Under the pieces are notes generated by a model that was given only the letters and a program-made list of their open reading frames with translations, was not told the DNA's origin and made no database searches. From Vandiemenella viatica (taxonomy: Eukaryota; Arthropoda; Insecta; Orthoptera; Morabidae), in NCBI GenBank assembly GCA_031002005.1, contig JARYHS010009186.1:257949199-258013198 (forward strand): DNA of 64,000 nt. Reading direction: 5' to 3'. Within the stretch, counting starts at the first letter, position 1; each line of letters opens with the position of its first letter. Position numbers and translations under genes: made by a program. Below are positions 34,501-41,173 of the stretch, piece after piece.

Positions 34501-36044
34501 TACATCTTATTTATCCTCAACTATTACTTTCAATGATACTAAACATAAAGCATCATTTTGGTTTCAAGCATTTGGGCTATTGGCTTATCACAGTATCGCT
34601 CCAGATTATAAAAACTTTAGAAGCAGAATCTTGGACTGCACATCACACATTTTATAGAAAAAAATACTCCATTAAATAAAGTGTCTGGAATCACTGATAT
34701 TTAATAATGTCAGTGAGTTTTCAGTTAATTTTGAAGCAAACTCATCATAGTCATTAATGAATCATGTTAAAAAAATAATAATAATAAAAAATAAAATAAA
34801 AATAAAACAACTGCTATTCTTTTTGTAGCTCCCGAATGCTCAGTCCCAAAATAAAACAAATGTAAATTGCAATACACAAATCACTTACCAGTAAATAATA
34901 AAAAAAATTATCAAAGTCTTGCTAGTTTATTAATTTTATAATTTTAAAACAATTAAATCCATAATATATAGCTATCTAACAAATTAACACCTTCATTATG
35001 TGATAGAAGGTAACACAACAACTGCATACCTATGTATAAATAAAACTATTCAATAAAAGAACAGAATTTAGTTACGACTATCTGTTGCACGCGCGGACTA
35101 TGTACGCACCTGTCTCTTAAACTGATTAAATTTACAAATTTACAAAGCGTCAGGAAGGAAAATAATATGATGCTGCTTGTTCACAGAACGTTTCCACTGC
35201 GAGAAAGAACTGAACTCGACTAGTAGTTTTTGTGCTTAATGAAACATGGTTACTAATTTTTTTGACACTTCTCTGAATTTTTTCAGCTCTCTGTCTTCAT
35301 ATTAAAAAGAAACAAACTCGATATTAACCATGCGACCATGAATTAATTGAAACCCCATCAAAATCACACTCGAAGATTTTATGTAAATTCCGTTCAACCC
35401 AAAGTGCAACCAGACAGACAGCCACTAATTTATAAAAGTTGCTTCCTTCTCTGTAAGTGACTCAAACCCATTGAAAAGAACAGATATTTTCTCCGTGTGG
35501 AGTTTTTATTATTAGTGTAGGTATACAATTTTAACATGATTATTGCAGATTTTAGTTATTTTATCACGTGAATAAGGTGTCTGTGTAAGTTATGGATCTA
35601 AAGGTTTCTTCGTATTTAATTGTAGAAAATTATCACCTTTGCTTTGTGCTGTAGGAATGTCCTGGTTGCTGGTAAAGCTATCATGGTGCGTACATTTGAT
35701 CACAGTCTTATTTACCATGAAAGCAATGTCTGATCCTTCTTTCATGAATTTTTTGCTTAGAACCTTGCGTTTATGTAACTAAATGTGTAAATCTGTCTTT
35801 AATTTCATTGCTTGTTAGAGTTTTATGTGTCGATGGTTTTATTTGCTTTATCTCATGGCTTACGTGTCTTGGTCAGAAAGCACCGCCCAGGTGACGTAAT
35901 GTGATAGGTGAAATTCTTCCTCGGTGAAGACCAGCATCAGTCCTCCATCTTGGTGTGGCAGGTAGCGATCGATCCGGTAGGCCTGCACGTGGCTGTCCCA
36001 CGCTTCCAGTGGAGCGAAGTTCACGTGACCCCCTTGCGCCCAAG
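4434..36044 (-). CDS. Gene 1: tandem serine protease homologue (at least two trypsin-like pseudo-domains), nine exons found, 5' part missing
   Basis: Nine minus-strand segments, each bounded by AG and GT and each resembling part of a chymotrypsin-fold (S1) domain, join in one frame. The exons are 36044-35864, 30018-29841, 23437-23295, 17370-17316, 14362-14209, 13129-12937, 10914-10746, 8296-8157 and 4503-4434 (or 4443). The first four give most of domain A and the rest a complete domain B. Domain A has Gly at the Asp102 position (HQDGGLMLVF) and Val for Ser195 (GDVGGP). Domain B has Arg for His57 (LASRC), keeps Asp (SGHDVSLVF) and has Glu for Ser195 (GDEGGP). The gene should therefore be non-proteolytic. 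Insect SPHs are usually secreted cofactors in haemolymph cascades; whether this one is, is inference. The signal peptide, gene start and domain A His exon were not found and may lie in the 39621-40620 gap. Introns are packed with transposons. Confidence 0.85.
4504..7552. other. Intron of gene 1; no gene seen
   Basis: No coding signal stands out. Short open stretches (for example 5036-5275 plus and 6023-6271 plus) have no recognisable content. A splice-flanked minus-strand stretch near 7372-7431 was considered and rejected. Confidence 0.5.
7553..8035 (-). mobile_element. LINE-A 3' fragment, best preserved C-terminus
   Basis: An uninterrupted minus-strand frame (8016-7639, 125 codons) encodes MERLQKRAARFVSGNYRRMQ, DLEWDSLQDRVKRVMGVYKA and RDWNKLPREMMNNLPKTLKE, the C-terminal domain of this LINE. 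The 3' tail is TTTAATTTAATTTAATT at 7553-7574 in plus orientation. It has the fewest lesions of the copies here, so it is probably a young 5'-truncated insertion in an intron of gene 1. Confidence 0.9.
8157..8296 (-). CDS. Gene 1 exon: domain B region of the missing catalytic serine
   Basis: The exon starts after TATATGCAG at 8296 and ends before GTGTGT at 8156 (phase 0 in, phase 2 out, 140 bp). It encodes VMCHGDEGGPVMCWEQGYHQ and continues to YYIGYYR. The GDSGGP signature of S1 proteases is GDEGGP, so the nucleophile is Glu. The flanking Cys residues (MC before GD, MC after PV) fit the usual disulphides. It aligns with the 23.3-kb exon residue for residue, apart from one codon of length. Confidence 0.9.
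8297..9099. other. Intron; no gene seen
   Basis: No coding or recognised repeat content. It leads into the tandem repeat that begins near 9100. Confidence 0.5.
9100..9850. repeat. Tandem array of diverged units of about 260-285 bp
   Basis: Blocks recur in the same order: ATTATTTCAG (9194 and 9478, 284 bp apart), a block with GCACATATGAC or GCGCATGTGACA, then the motif GGAATACAGCCTGGACCA (9326-9343) or GAAATGCGGCCTGGACCA (9582-9599), then ACATAAGA and AATTTATGTGATGTA-like sequence. About two full and two partial units are visible. It is non-coding and lies in an intron of gene 1. It shares the CCTGGACCA motif with clusters at 25.4 and 49.8-54.6 kb. Confidence 0.75.
9851..10745. other. Intron; no gene seen
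   Basis: AT-rich, with a poly-A/AATAAT patch near 10270-10291. No other recognisable content. Confidence 0.5.
10746..10914 (-). CDS. Gene 1 exon: domain B second-barrel segment
   Basis: The acceptor TTGTGCAG precedes 10914 and the donor TCG/GTACTC follows 10746 (169 bp, phase 2 in, phase 0 out). It encodes LYDDSVLFCELFGFGFLTKD, then VLRAATVSMANWKVCNKKF and DNLMCMLPVESS. The FGFGF position corresponds to the GWG of chymotrypsin, with Trp replaced by Phe. The VLRAATVSMANWKVC block matches the family pattern (LQ...V..V....C). The frame is fixed by junctions on both sides. Confidence 0.88.
10930..11135 (+). mobile_element. LINE-A 3' fragment, decayed
   Basis: A plus-strand relic of the RVWNDLP...LNEF segment followed by the family 3' end (GGAAATTGCCTGTAGGGAAC, ATGCTCC, AATTAAATTAAA). 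It starts only some 15 bp upstream of a gene 1 exon, within the intron. Confidence 0.7.
11136..12936. other. Intron; SINE-like patch, no gene seen
   Basis: No coding signal. At about 12465-12565 the plus strand reads GGGCTTTACTCCTCATCGAT and further text matching, with divergence, the reverse complement of the 3' half of the tRNA-derived SINE seen at 31.6 kb. This is an old minus-strand SINE relic. Confidence 0.5.
12937..13129 (-). CDS. Gene 1 exon: domain B Asp102 region
   Basis: The acceptor TTTTGTGTGCAG precedes 13129 and the donor AAACG/GTAAGTAAG follows 12937 (193 bp, phase 1 in, phase 2 out). It encodes FVCAGNVRYKDPTDLIKHTQ, then LPVKKFLPHEGASSGHDVSL and on to HVPDLKR. The order matches S1 proteases: a strand, then a V..I.pH..y segment, then HDVSL, which equals NDIAL and keeps the catalytic Asp. 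This is the only triad residue still present in domain B. Confidence 0.9.
13130..14208. other. Intron with three G-rich repeated patches
   Basis: No gene. Related G-rich patches CTACRTGGGGAGGG lie at 13648-13666, 13834-13860 (variant) and 13879-13900. They may be remnants of a G-rich terminal repeat of a DNA transposon, but no pairing or duplication could be established. Confidence 0.4.
14209..14362 (-). CDS. Gene 1 exon: domain B N-terminal segment with His57 replaced
   Basis: The acceptor TATGTTGTCAG precedes 14362 and the donor CGCT/GTAAGTACC follows 14209 (154 bp, phase 0 in, phase 1 out). It encodes ISKDAWDARLGEGTSVCMLQ, then VVCTCSILSPSAALTLASRC and IPPENFSDR. The block CTCSILSPSAALTLASRC is the CGGSLISPxxVLTAAHC region of trypsin-like proteases, with the catalytic His now Arg. 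The Cys pair flanking that site is kept. GC content is far higher than in the surrounding introns, as in the other gene 1 exons. No zymogen-activation site (RIVGG) is visible before it. Confidence 0.9.
14363..15433. other. Intron; no gene seen
   Basis: No coding or recognised repeat content up to the Tc1 element. Confidence 0.5.
15434..16642 (-). mobile_element. Tc1-like DNA transposon, full-length but dead
   Basis: It is 1,209 bp with TA on both sides. Left end CACTGAAACTGGTA; right end, reverse-complemented, CACTGAAGAGCCAAAGAAAC. Minus-strand pieces of the DDE transposase are in order: an HTH relic near 16.4 kb, WSEESRFQL (first catalytic Asp now Glu), GPLIHLDTTLTGDTY, GQFQQDNATSHTSR (second Asp intact), then TLVESMPRRVTALVCARGG at the C-terminus. 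Many stops and frameshifts interrupt the frame. It is inserted in an intron of gene 1. Confidence 0.9.
16665..16903 (+). mobile_element. tRNA-derived SINE
   Basis: A tRNA-like head with a box-B-like GCAGGTTTGAATTCACGTC at about 16732-16750. It is followed by the SINE body seen in other copies (CTGAATTCCTTACCACTTCT and TAATGACCTCAACACCAATG) and an AAGCCATAAGAAAAAA tail. It lies directly against an inverted copy. Confidence 0.7.
16905..17158 (-). mobile_element. tRNA-derived SINE, inverted relative to its neighbour
   Basis: Read on the minus strand from 17158: GGTGGGTGAGCGGTAAC (box A region), then GGTTCAAATCT (box B), then a body ending near 16905. It pairs head-out with the plus-strand SINE on its left. 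Confidence 0.75.
17316..17370 (-). CDS. Gene 1 exon: domain A C-terminal helix and inter-domain linker
   Basis: The acceptor TGTTTGTTGCAG precedes 17370 and the donor CCC/GTAAGTAGT follows 17316 (55 bp, phase 2 in, phase 0 out). It encodes QWIEDNVADRPKPPGPSP. The first half is the terminal helix that closes an S1 domain. The second half is a proline-rich linker leading straight into ISKDAWDARLG of domain B. This exon is the direct evidence that two domains are fused in one protein. It has no stop codon, and both junctions keep the frame. Confidence 0.88.
17371..18381. other. Intron; no gene seen
   Basis: A plus-strand open stretch (17599-17919) has no recognised content. No other signal. Confidence 0.4.
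18382..19611 (+). mobile_element. mariner transposon, transposase in two pieces
   Basis: Terminal inverted repeats share TTTTTTAAGTAAGTACC (from 18392; reverse complement near 19586-19602). Plus-strand frames 18537-18890 and 18933-19439 give the HTH region (RFLCAKGLKPIDIHREICAV, VRKWVRAFKDG, RSGRPSVV) and the catalytic region (VAGDETWV, LLHDNARPHVA, YSPDLAPS). The Asp residues of the D,D34D triad can be placed, but a stop and frame change split the gene. The sequence diverges after SPDLAPS, so the C-terminus is lost. It is in an intron of gene 1. Confidence 0.92.
19612..20600. other. Intron; no gene seen
   Basis: Very AT-rich low-complexity DNA with no recognised content. Confidence 0.5.
20600..22086 (+). 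mobile_element. RTE-like LINE relic
   Basis: Heavily decayed plus-strand RT: IRTAELIKASG, ITVVHIPKKS, FQKGRGTREATLALQVL (QxGFRxGRGTREA block), then KVKIRIIMKVKEFIYLGSIV. It is full of stops and frameshifts. It is interrupted or ended at 22087 by a pogo-type MITE. Confidence 0.7.
22087..22569. mobile_element. pogo/Tigger-type MITE
   Basis: It is 483 bp, starts CAGTAGAACTCCAATTATCC and ends with the exact reverse complement. The CAGTAGAACTCC start and repeated TATCCGAAT-like subterminal blocks are typical of pogo/Tigger elements. The right flank is TA and the left CA, so the TA target duplication is nearly intact. There is no transposase. Confidence 0.88.
22570..23294. other. Intron; no gene seen
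   Basis: A plus-strand open stretch (22746-23015) has no recognised content. Confidence 0.45.
23295..23437 (-). CDS. Gene 1 exon: domain A region of the missing catalytic serine
   Basis: The acceptor CTGCACGCAG precedes 23437 and the donor CG/GTGAGTGG follows 23295 (143 bp, phase 0 in, phase 2 out). It encodes VACRGDVGGPLMCKEDGGHL and ends VVNFIHIGHYR. GDVGGP replaces GDSGGP, so the nucleophile position is Val, which cannot act. RLVGVAVPWGY corresponds to the LVGIVSWG strand of active proteases. The last codon is completed by the first base of the 17.3-kb exon, giving HYRQWIEDNV. Confidence 0.92.
23720..24897 (+). mobile_element. Penelope-like element remnant with inverted terminal arms and a GIY-YIG domain
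   Basis: A plus-strand frame (24025-24384) encodes a GIY-YIG endonuclease: THLIYQLTCIHCTASYIGLT, RMNGHRQ, VAIHANFHN, then ELRRWELAYQHILDTRHTPG and LNLR. This is the C-terminal module of Penelope-like retroelements. Arms of about 290 bp (23757-24048 and 24597-24898) are nearly perfect inverted repeats. Each contains a homopolymer, 16 G at 23997-24012 and about 25 C at 24633-24657. The 14-bp direct repeat AAAAATCTCAACTA on both flanks (about 23706 and 24898) fits a target-site duplication. The RT part is absent. It is in an intron of gene 1. Confidence 0.85.
24423..24530. repeat. AT microsatellite and T-rich low complexity
   Basis: TATATA runs at about 24430-24450 and 24510-24524, separated by T-rich text, in the spacer of the Penelope palindrome. 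Confidence 0.8.
25402..25471. repeat. 70-bp imperfect hairpin built from two inverted CCTGGACCA motifs
   Basis: Arms 25402-25427 and 25446-25471 are inverted repeats, 22 of 26 positions pairing, with an 18-base loop. Left arm starts ATGGTCCAGAGTGCATTT; right arm ends AATGCACCCTGGACCAT. Size and geometry resemble a microRNA precursor, but the motif belongs to a repeat family found elsewhere in the window. No target or expression evidence exists here. Confidence 0.8.
25483..25545 (-). mobile_element. SINE 3'-end fragment
   Basis: On the minus strand this is TTCCTTTCCCACCTCTAATG followed by ACCTCGACATTGATGACACG and a short tail. It matches the 3' end of the SINE copies at 16.7 and 31.6 kb. Confidence 0.65.
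25600..27020 (-). mobile_element. Penelope-like element, decayed reverse transcriptase and GIY-YIG
   Basis: The minus strand carries relics of LVISFDAV (RT motif region near 26.9 kb), then MGSPFSPVAANI, KPLIWFRYEEDTLVGWPHGE (26767-26579) and, near 26.1 kb, SGVYKIPFDCGQVFTGETSR, the start of a GIY-YIG domain. The expected YVDD box is YEED here. Stops and frameshifts are frequent. It is a second Penelope lineage, opposite in orientation to the one at 24 kb. Confidence 0.82.
27165..28515 (+). mobile_element. LINE-A copy from mid-RT to 3' end
   Basis: Plus-strand pieces in order: PISLTLETGKMMERLI, VGYMQDISDELDKGGQVDSE, VSKAFNRVSPKMVLNKWKSI, GSVLGSMLLIILMSDCVDGL and FAEDIMVY (YADD box with one Asp changed to Glu). 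The C-terminal domain follows (SASRFVCGNYLKTQSVTDMI, MYRAYVGDRAWRDI), then the 3' end GGAATTGCCACCAGAGC with an AATTAAAATTAAT tail. It is frameshifted in several places and lies in an intron of gene 1. Confidence 0.85.
28516..29840. other. Intron; no gene seen
   Basis: AT-rich without recognised repeats until the GC-rich exon at 29841. Confidence 0.5.
29841..30018 (-). CDS. Gene 1 exon: domain A second-barrel segment
   Basis: The acceptor TTGTGTTGTGCAG precedes 30018 and the donor TCTCCA/GTCAGTATA follows 29841 (178 bp, phase 2 in, phase 0 out). It encodes VPDGWSQTCDIYGFGWGQES, then ICRVSTARCTAAPPDAHPAT and IACGAQGKSP. GFGWGQ is the conserved GWG turn of S1 proteases, kept here but lost in domain B. 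The exon corresponds to 10914-10746 with the same phases. The GC-rich antisense strand is open too, which is a composition effect. The first codon is completed across the intron from the 35.9-kb exon. Confidence 0.9.
31560..31793 (-). mobile_element. tRNA-derived SINE
   Basis: On the minus strand it starts with GGTGGGTGAGCGGTTAATGC (box A region, + 31763-31782). It then has a box B region reading GAGTTCAAAATCCCG, a body with CCTTGTCCCCAGTCCCAACC, and ends CAATGTTGATGAGATGTAAA plus GCCACAATTTT. It sits inside the Tc1-like element, just before the QQDNA codons. Confidence 0.85.
31938..33994. mobile_element. Unclassified DNA transposon with imperfect inverted ends
   Basis: Left end TAAGGGACATCCATTAATTA; right end, reverse-complemented, TAAGGGGGTACTCATTAATT, both continuing ATGTG. 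The G/C-rich stretches just inside both ends (CCCCCCTCCTCCCCCC, CCCCCCC) are a recurrent feature of such elements. No transposase is recognised. A TATA-like GCCTATATAAGG at about 33280 and a (GA)n run at 33212-33229 lie inside. It is inserted in Tc1-like sequence. Confidence 0.65.
33337..33399 (-). mobile_element. 63-bp truncated SINE with 14-bp target duplication
   Basis: The direct repeat TCGAACTGGTTAGA at 33323-33336 and 33400-33413 flanks a segment that on the minus strand ends GGGACGTTAAACTGTTAC and a run of about 16 A. This is a textbook 5'-truncated retroposition. It is from a different SINE family from the tRNA-derived ones. Confidence 0.88.
34420..35863. other. Intron; no gene seen
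   Basis: AT-rich, with AATAAT and AAAT low-complexity runs near 34770-34805. No recognised content. Confidence 0.5.
35864..36044 (-). CDS. Gene 1 exon: domain A region of the lost Asp102 (most 5' exon found)
   Basis: The acceptor ATTCTTGGTGCAG precedes 36044 and the donor AC/GTAAGCC follows 35864 (181 bp, phase 1 in, phase 2 out). It encodes WAQGGHVNFAPLEAWDSHVQ, AYRIDRYLPHQDGGLMLVFT and on to WAVLSDQD. It aligns with 13129-12937: RYLPHQDGGLMLVF matches KFLPHEGASSGHDVSLVF, and the catalytic Asp position is Gly. The phase-1 start demands an upstream exon like 14362-14209 carrying the His57 region. I could not find it between here and the N gap. Confidence 0.9.
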
Positions 36045-36990
36045 CTGCACCAAGAATGATTACTCAGGTTTTATCGTTTCCTGTGAATATGGTGCTTTTT
36101 ACATCACATTTTATTGAAAGTTTAATCTTTATGGTTGGAATGAAATAACAAACTAAAGCCAAGAATGTTCAGTATACATTGAAGGAACATATTGGAAGTT
36201 AATTAAAATCTGCCTGTCACATACGAAGATTCAATGTCACAGAAGCCAGTACAGAACAAGAGATCTGAGGCAGGATTCTATTCTCAGATAAAATATGTAA
36301 GTGACATCCCTAACAGACAAAATAAAATATTTCAAAGCACAAAATTGTAATGCCATTACCCTGGGCAAATTTCGAGGATTGTTTCAAAAGTTAGGAAGCC
36401 AATGTCAAGCCATTTAGAGGAACGGAATTAATCTTATCGGACAATGGAATTTTTAATGTCGGTTCAGTTGTTCTCCTGCCGCTAGTCCAACTAGTTAGAT
36501 ATGAATGTCTTCCTTTAGATCATTATTGTGTCTAGGACAATATTCTATTACCTCTGATACAAAGAATTGGGAGAAGCTGTATGTAAAATCTGGCCCCAGG
36601 AGACCTTCTAATTTTATTAGCAAGCTGGAGAAAGTCAGTATCAATTATAATAATGCTAAAGCCAAAGGAACTGATGACAAACATAGCATTAGTATGTGTG
36701 TTGCCATGAACCAGTGCTTCTCAACCTTTTCCAATCTGAGGACCAGTAAAATATTTAAAATAATTATAGGCCTAATTTTTTTTGAAGCAATGTTTATACT
36801 ATTAAGTGGGGTTTGATGGTTTGGGACAGATTATATTAGTTTCTTCCAATCAAATGTTAAGTTCTTTTTCAGGTGGTGACACTGTTTGCACAGACGAGGT
36901 TCTAGCGACAGAATAATTCTCAGTATAACATGTCATCCACTGATTTCCAACAACCTATTTAATGGAAGGTGGAAGAGCGGGGAGTGGGTT
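36045..36990. other. No gene seen upstream of the first recognised gene 1 exon
   Basis: Searched by eye on the minus strand for a GC-rich segment resembling the His57 exon; none found. A plus-strand open stretch (36505-36816) is unrecognised. Confidence 0.4.
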
Positions 36991-37745
36991 CGGTGCACCA
37001 TATTTCCCACAGAGTTGGAAACAATCTGTAAAGGAGGATGAATCACAAATGATCAATGGATGCAGTACGCAACGGGAAGCCATTGAATTAAAGACCTAAA
37101 GGACATCCAGAAGCCATGTAACCCTCTCAAATTACGTATGGAATAAGGGCTTCTTCCTGGGTAAAATATTCCAGAGGTAGAATACTCTCACAGTCAGGTC
37201 TCTGGATGAAGACTGCTCAGGGAGGAGTCATCAGAATGGACAGAAACATTCAACGAGTTGGAGCGTGGAATCTTAGAAATCTGCACAGGATAGGTGGATT
37301 AGAAAACTTAAAAAGAAAGACGGACAAATAAAGTTAAATGTTGTTGGGATTTGCGAGATTAAATGGAAGGGAGGGTGTAGAGACACTTATAGATAAGGAT
37401 GGAGAAGAAGTTACTGATGATTTGAAAAAGGCAGAGATTTTAAGTAACTGGTTCAGTGAAAGCATTAGGGACAATGAATCAGAAACAGGAGGGTCTAATT
37501 CGGAGAACGACCTTAAAAACACAATTAGAAATGATGATAGTAAAAAATTTGATATTCAACCTGAGGAAATCATAAAGGAAATAAAAAAGCTGAAAAAACA
37601 TAAAGGGGCTGGTGAAGATAATATTATTACAGATATCTTAAAGATAGCCGGATGTGTCATTGTACCTTATCTTGAAATAATATTTAAATTGAGTCTTGTA
37701 AGACCACTTGCTTGTGGTGGGGTTATGCACAAGCTTGCATCTTAA
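36990..37745 (+). mobile_element. LINE relic: endonuclease start joined to RT start
   Basis: At about 37240 the plus strand gives AWNLRNLHRIGGLENLKRKT, the start of an apurinic endonuclease domain, then VVGICEIKWKGG. An open frame (37338-37745) continues with LKKAEILSNWFSESIRDN and EEIIKEIKKLKKHKGAGEDN, a pre-RT segment, so the middle of the endonuclease is deleted. LINE similarity stops at about 37696. Confidence 0.7.
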
Positions 37746-39620
37746 CTTTGATCGTGCAAACCTAATGAATTGCAGTACTAAGTTTCTTCACACAGTCGCC
37801 ACCATAGTTTTAACCAGAAACTAAGGAAAAGGTTCAAGTTCAATGATAAAAGTTCACTTCTGTATATGATGAGTATATTCTTCAAAACATTACAAAGTTA
37901 AAGTACTGCATAGGCATTCAGACAACTTTTCCAAATTTAATTTTACAGATTCGACTGACCACTCGAGCACGACCGAAACCCCACGTTACTATTACTCTCA
38001 ATAACATGAATCTTCAGAATAAGACTTCCTAAGCTGACAAAATTTCTACTTGATGTTGAACAAACTAAAAGTTTGCCGCGCCACGAGCCCAGAGTTAGCC
38101 ACCCTACATAACGCGTCTACACCGTCTCACTGCTGCTTCTAGAAGAGTCTTCACGAATGGGCGCGTTCACGAATGAGCGCGCTTAGGCTAAGGGGGGAGG
38201 TATATATAAGATCGGGACCGTGAGAACTTCCTTGTCTTGACTTTCCCAGGGGTTTTGATACGATAGCTGATCAGTTTCTGACAACTGTTGTGAAATCCAA
38301 TTTGATCATGACAGTAAAATTAATCCTAGCTCTCTGAAATTTTGATAGTAGCAAGATATTATTACAAACGTCAAATTAAGTTATTATAAAAAATGTTGTT
38401 ACTTTAATAGTTTAGCCAGAAAAGAGTCGTAAAGATGTGATTGCCATAACTACCGAAATATTGCTTCTATCGAGCTGAAACAAATTTAACTCTATTCTCC
38501 TATTGCTCATCTATTACCTGATTTCAAATAAAGAATTTTACCTATTTTTTAAAATGGTCTAAACTCGAAAATAAAATTTAATGTCTTGAAATATTTCGAA
38601 TATTGACTTGAAAATACCTCTAAACAAATTTCCCTAATGAAAAACTATTACTGTAAAAATTTGGAATCTCTAAGTTAATTCCCTGATTTATTACGAATTT
38701 TTGTAGATATCACCCTCGGCGAATGTCGAGCGATTGCATCATTGCTTACTCGCGCCAAAACCCATTTTATTTTATTACTATAAAATGCTTTAATATTTTG
38801 AAATGAATCTTTTACAGAAGTCTTTAATTTTAAATAAACTTTACTCTGAATATAATTTCTTTTCATGAATCCCCGAAAAAGACTGAAATATCGAACTTTT
38901 ACCTAAATCACATGTCTGGCTATATCAAATTATATTCAAAAACGATCTTTAGGTTACATGAATCTTTCTAAAACTTTAATATGTTATCTAAACCGAAATT
39001 ACGATACTTTATCTCTATCACTTGACTTCTTAACTGTTTTCCTGATAGCTAAATGCTTCGTGTTTAGAGTGGAAAAATTACGTGATAAAATTCAAAACCG
39101 GCAAATCACTTTCAAACATATTCAGACTCTAAGTAAGATCTTTTAATAACAAAACTAATTATCTACTGGCTATATATCTACCTAAACATCTTTTAAACTA
39201 ACGAAATATCTTGGTTTATTGAAACTAAATGAAAGTCAAACACTACCTATACAAATCTGAGGTTAAGTTCTGATCAGCTGTTTAAATGAATTTAACTATT
39301 GAATTTACTGCTTATACTTGAACAAATACTTATTTAGGACATATTACTGGGAAATATTATCAAAAATTAACTATAAAAATGTCTTTAAAAGGGTGTTCCC
39401 ATATACTTCAACTGAACCTGCTATCTCAGCAACTAATTTCGTTATGCGAAATTCTAAGATGTGTTACATGCCCCCCGAAGATTGAAGTTATTTTCCAAAG
39501 AAAACTGACTGAAATCTTGAAAATCTTAGGTGGTGCAAGACTAAAATCCCCTTATTCTACCTACTTCGTGGGTTGGTCGGCCCAGTCATACTTCCTTTCA
39601 TTCATTCTCACTCATACTTG
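37746..39620. other. No gene seen; possible promoter-like patch
   Basis: AT-rich sequence flanking the gap. At about 38190-38225 a GGGGGGAGGTATATATAAGA patch with a nearby GC-rich stretch looks like an LTR or Pol II core promoter. No matching second LTR was found. An open frame entering the N run (39379 on) is not supported. Confidence 0.35.
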
Positions 39621-40620
39621 NNNNNNNNNNNNNNNNNNNNNNNNNNNNNNNNNNNNNNNNNNNNNNNNNNNNNNNNNNNNNNNNNNNNNNNNNNNNNNNN
39701 NNNNNNNNNNNNNNNNNNNNNNNNNNNNNNNNNNNNNNNNNNNNNNNNNNNNNNNNNNNNNNNNNNNNNNNNNNNNNNNNNNNNNNNNNNNNNNNNNNNN
39801 NNNNNNNNNNNNNNNNNNNNNNNNNNNNNNNNNNNNNNNNNNNNNNNNNNNNNNNNNNNNNNNNNNNNNNNNNNNNNNNNNNNNNNNNNNNNNNNNNNNN
39901 NNNNNNNNNNNNNNNNNNNNNNNNNNNNNNNNNNNNNNNNNNNNNNNNNNNNNNNNNNNNNNNNNNNNNNNNNNNNNNNNNNNNNNNNNNNNNNNNNNNN
40001 NNNNNNNNNNNNNNNNNNNNNNNNNNNNNNNNNNNNNNNNNNNNNNNNNNNNNNNNNNNNNNNNNNNNNNNNNNNNNNNNNNNNNNNNNNNNNNNNNNNN
40101 NNNNNNNNNNNNNNNNNNNNNNNNNNNNNNNNNNNNNNNNNNNNNNNNNNNNNNNNNNNNNNNNNNNNNNNNNNNNNNNNNNNNNNNNNNNNNNNNNNNN
40201 NNNNNNNNNNNNNNNNNNNNNNNNNNNNNNNNNNNNNNNNNNNNNNNNNNNNNNNNNNNNNNNNNNNNNNNNNNNNNNNNNNNNNNNNNNNNNNNNNNNN
40301 NNNNNNNNNNNNNNNNNNNNNNNNNNNNNNNNNNNNNNNNNNNNNNNNNNNNNNNNNNNNNNNNNNNNNNNNNNNNNNNNNNNNNNNNNNNNNNNNNNNN
40401 NNNNNNNNNNNNNNNNNNNNNNNNNNNNNNNNNNNNNNNNNNNNNNNNNNNNNNNNNNNNNNNNNNNNNNNNNNNNNNNNNNNNNNNNNNNNNNNNNNNN
40501 NNNNNNNNNNNNNNNNNNNNNNNNNNNNNNNNNNNNNNNNNNNNNNNNNNNNNNNNNNNNNNNNNNNNNNNNNNNNNNNNNNNNNNNNNNNNNNNNNNNN
40601 NNNNNNNNNNNNNNNNNNNN
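39621..40620. other. Assembly gap (1,000 N)
   Basis: Exactly 1,000 undetermined bases, a typical placeholder length, so the true size is unknown. Missing exons of gene 1 or the 3' exons of CCDC25 could be here. Confidence 1.
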
Positions 40621-41173
40621 TACTGGGGTGGTTAGGTATCATCCTGCTGGAATGAACAATGATGAGAGTGAACAGATTACTTTTGGGCCTGTGAGAAGCA
40701 GGTATGTAAACGAAAACAGTGATACAGTGATAAGTGAACGTGTGCGTTATCCAAACAGATATTTGGAGTATGAACAAAAGAGACCATTGATGTTTTTGTC
40801 TAAAACTGATAAACGTTAGAATGTATAATGAACATATTGTGGGAAAAGATATTAAAATGCTTTGTGTTAGTTTTAGGAAATAATAAGACACTGTCAAAAA
40901 AAAAGTGAAATGGTACATTGTAAGATAATTATTTATACATGTATGATGTATGTAATATTAAAAATTGTCACTATTGTAAAGACAAGATAAGAAAGAATTG
41001 AAATATGTGTGAAACATATGTGAAATATGTAAAACATTGTAAAAATTATGTATCATTGTAATATGCATAAGAAATTAATTGTCAATAAATAAGCAGCTCA
41101 CACAGCCGACACAGAATTTGAAAATTTTGCACTCTCAAGAGAGATTGCAAAATTTTTCCCCAAGGGGGGGAGG
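40621..41173 (+). mobile_element. Probable LTR-retrotransposon internal 3' region with polypurine tract
   Basis: Directly after the gap, a short plus-strand frame (40628-40819) encodes VRYHPAGMNNDESEQITFGP and ends PLMFLSKTDKR. It may be the end of an element ORF, but I do not recognise it. The region ends TTTTTCCCCAAGGGGGGGAG, a polypurine tract directly against the LTR start. Confidence 0.5.

Noticed and set aside
37697..38260. 5' LTR paired with the LTR at 41174
   Set aside because: The sequence here, despite a TATATATAAG box, does not match the LTR at 41174-41780.
39379..40918. Long open frames of 360-436 codons across 39.4-40.9 kb on both strands
   Set aside because: They consist almost entirely of N; the open length is an artefact of the gap.
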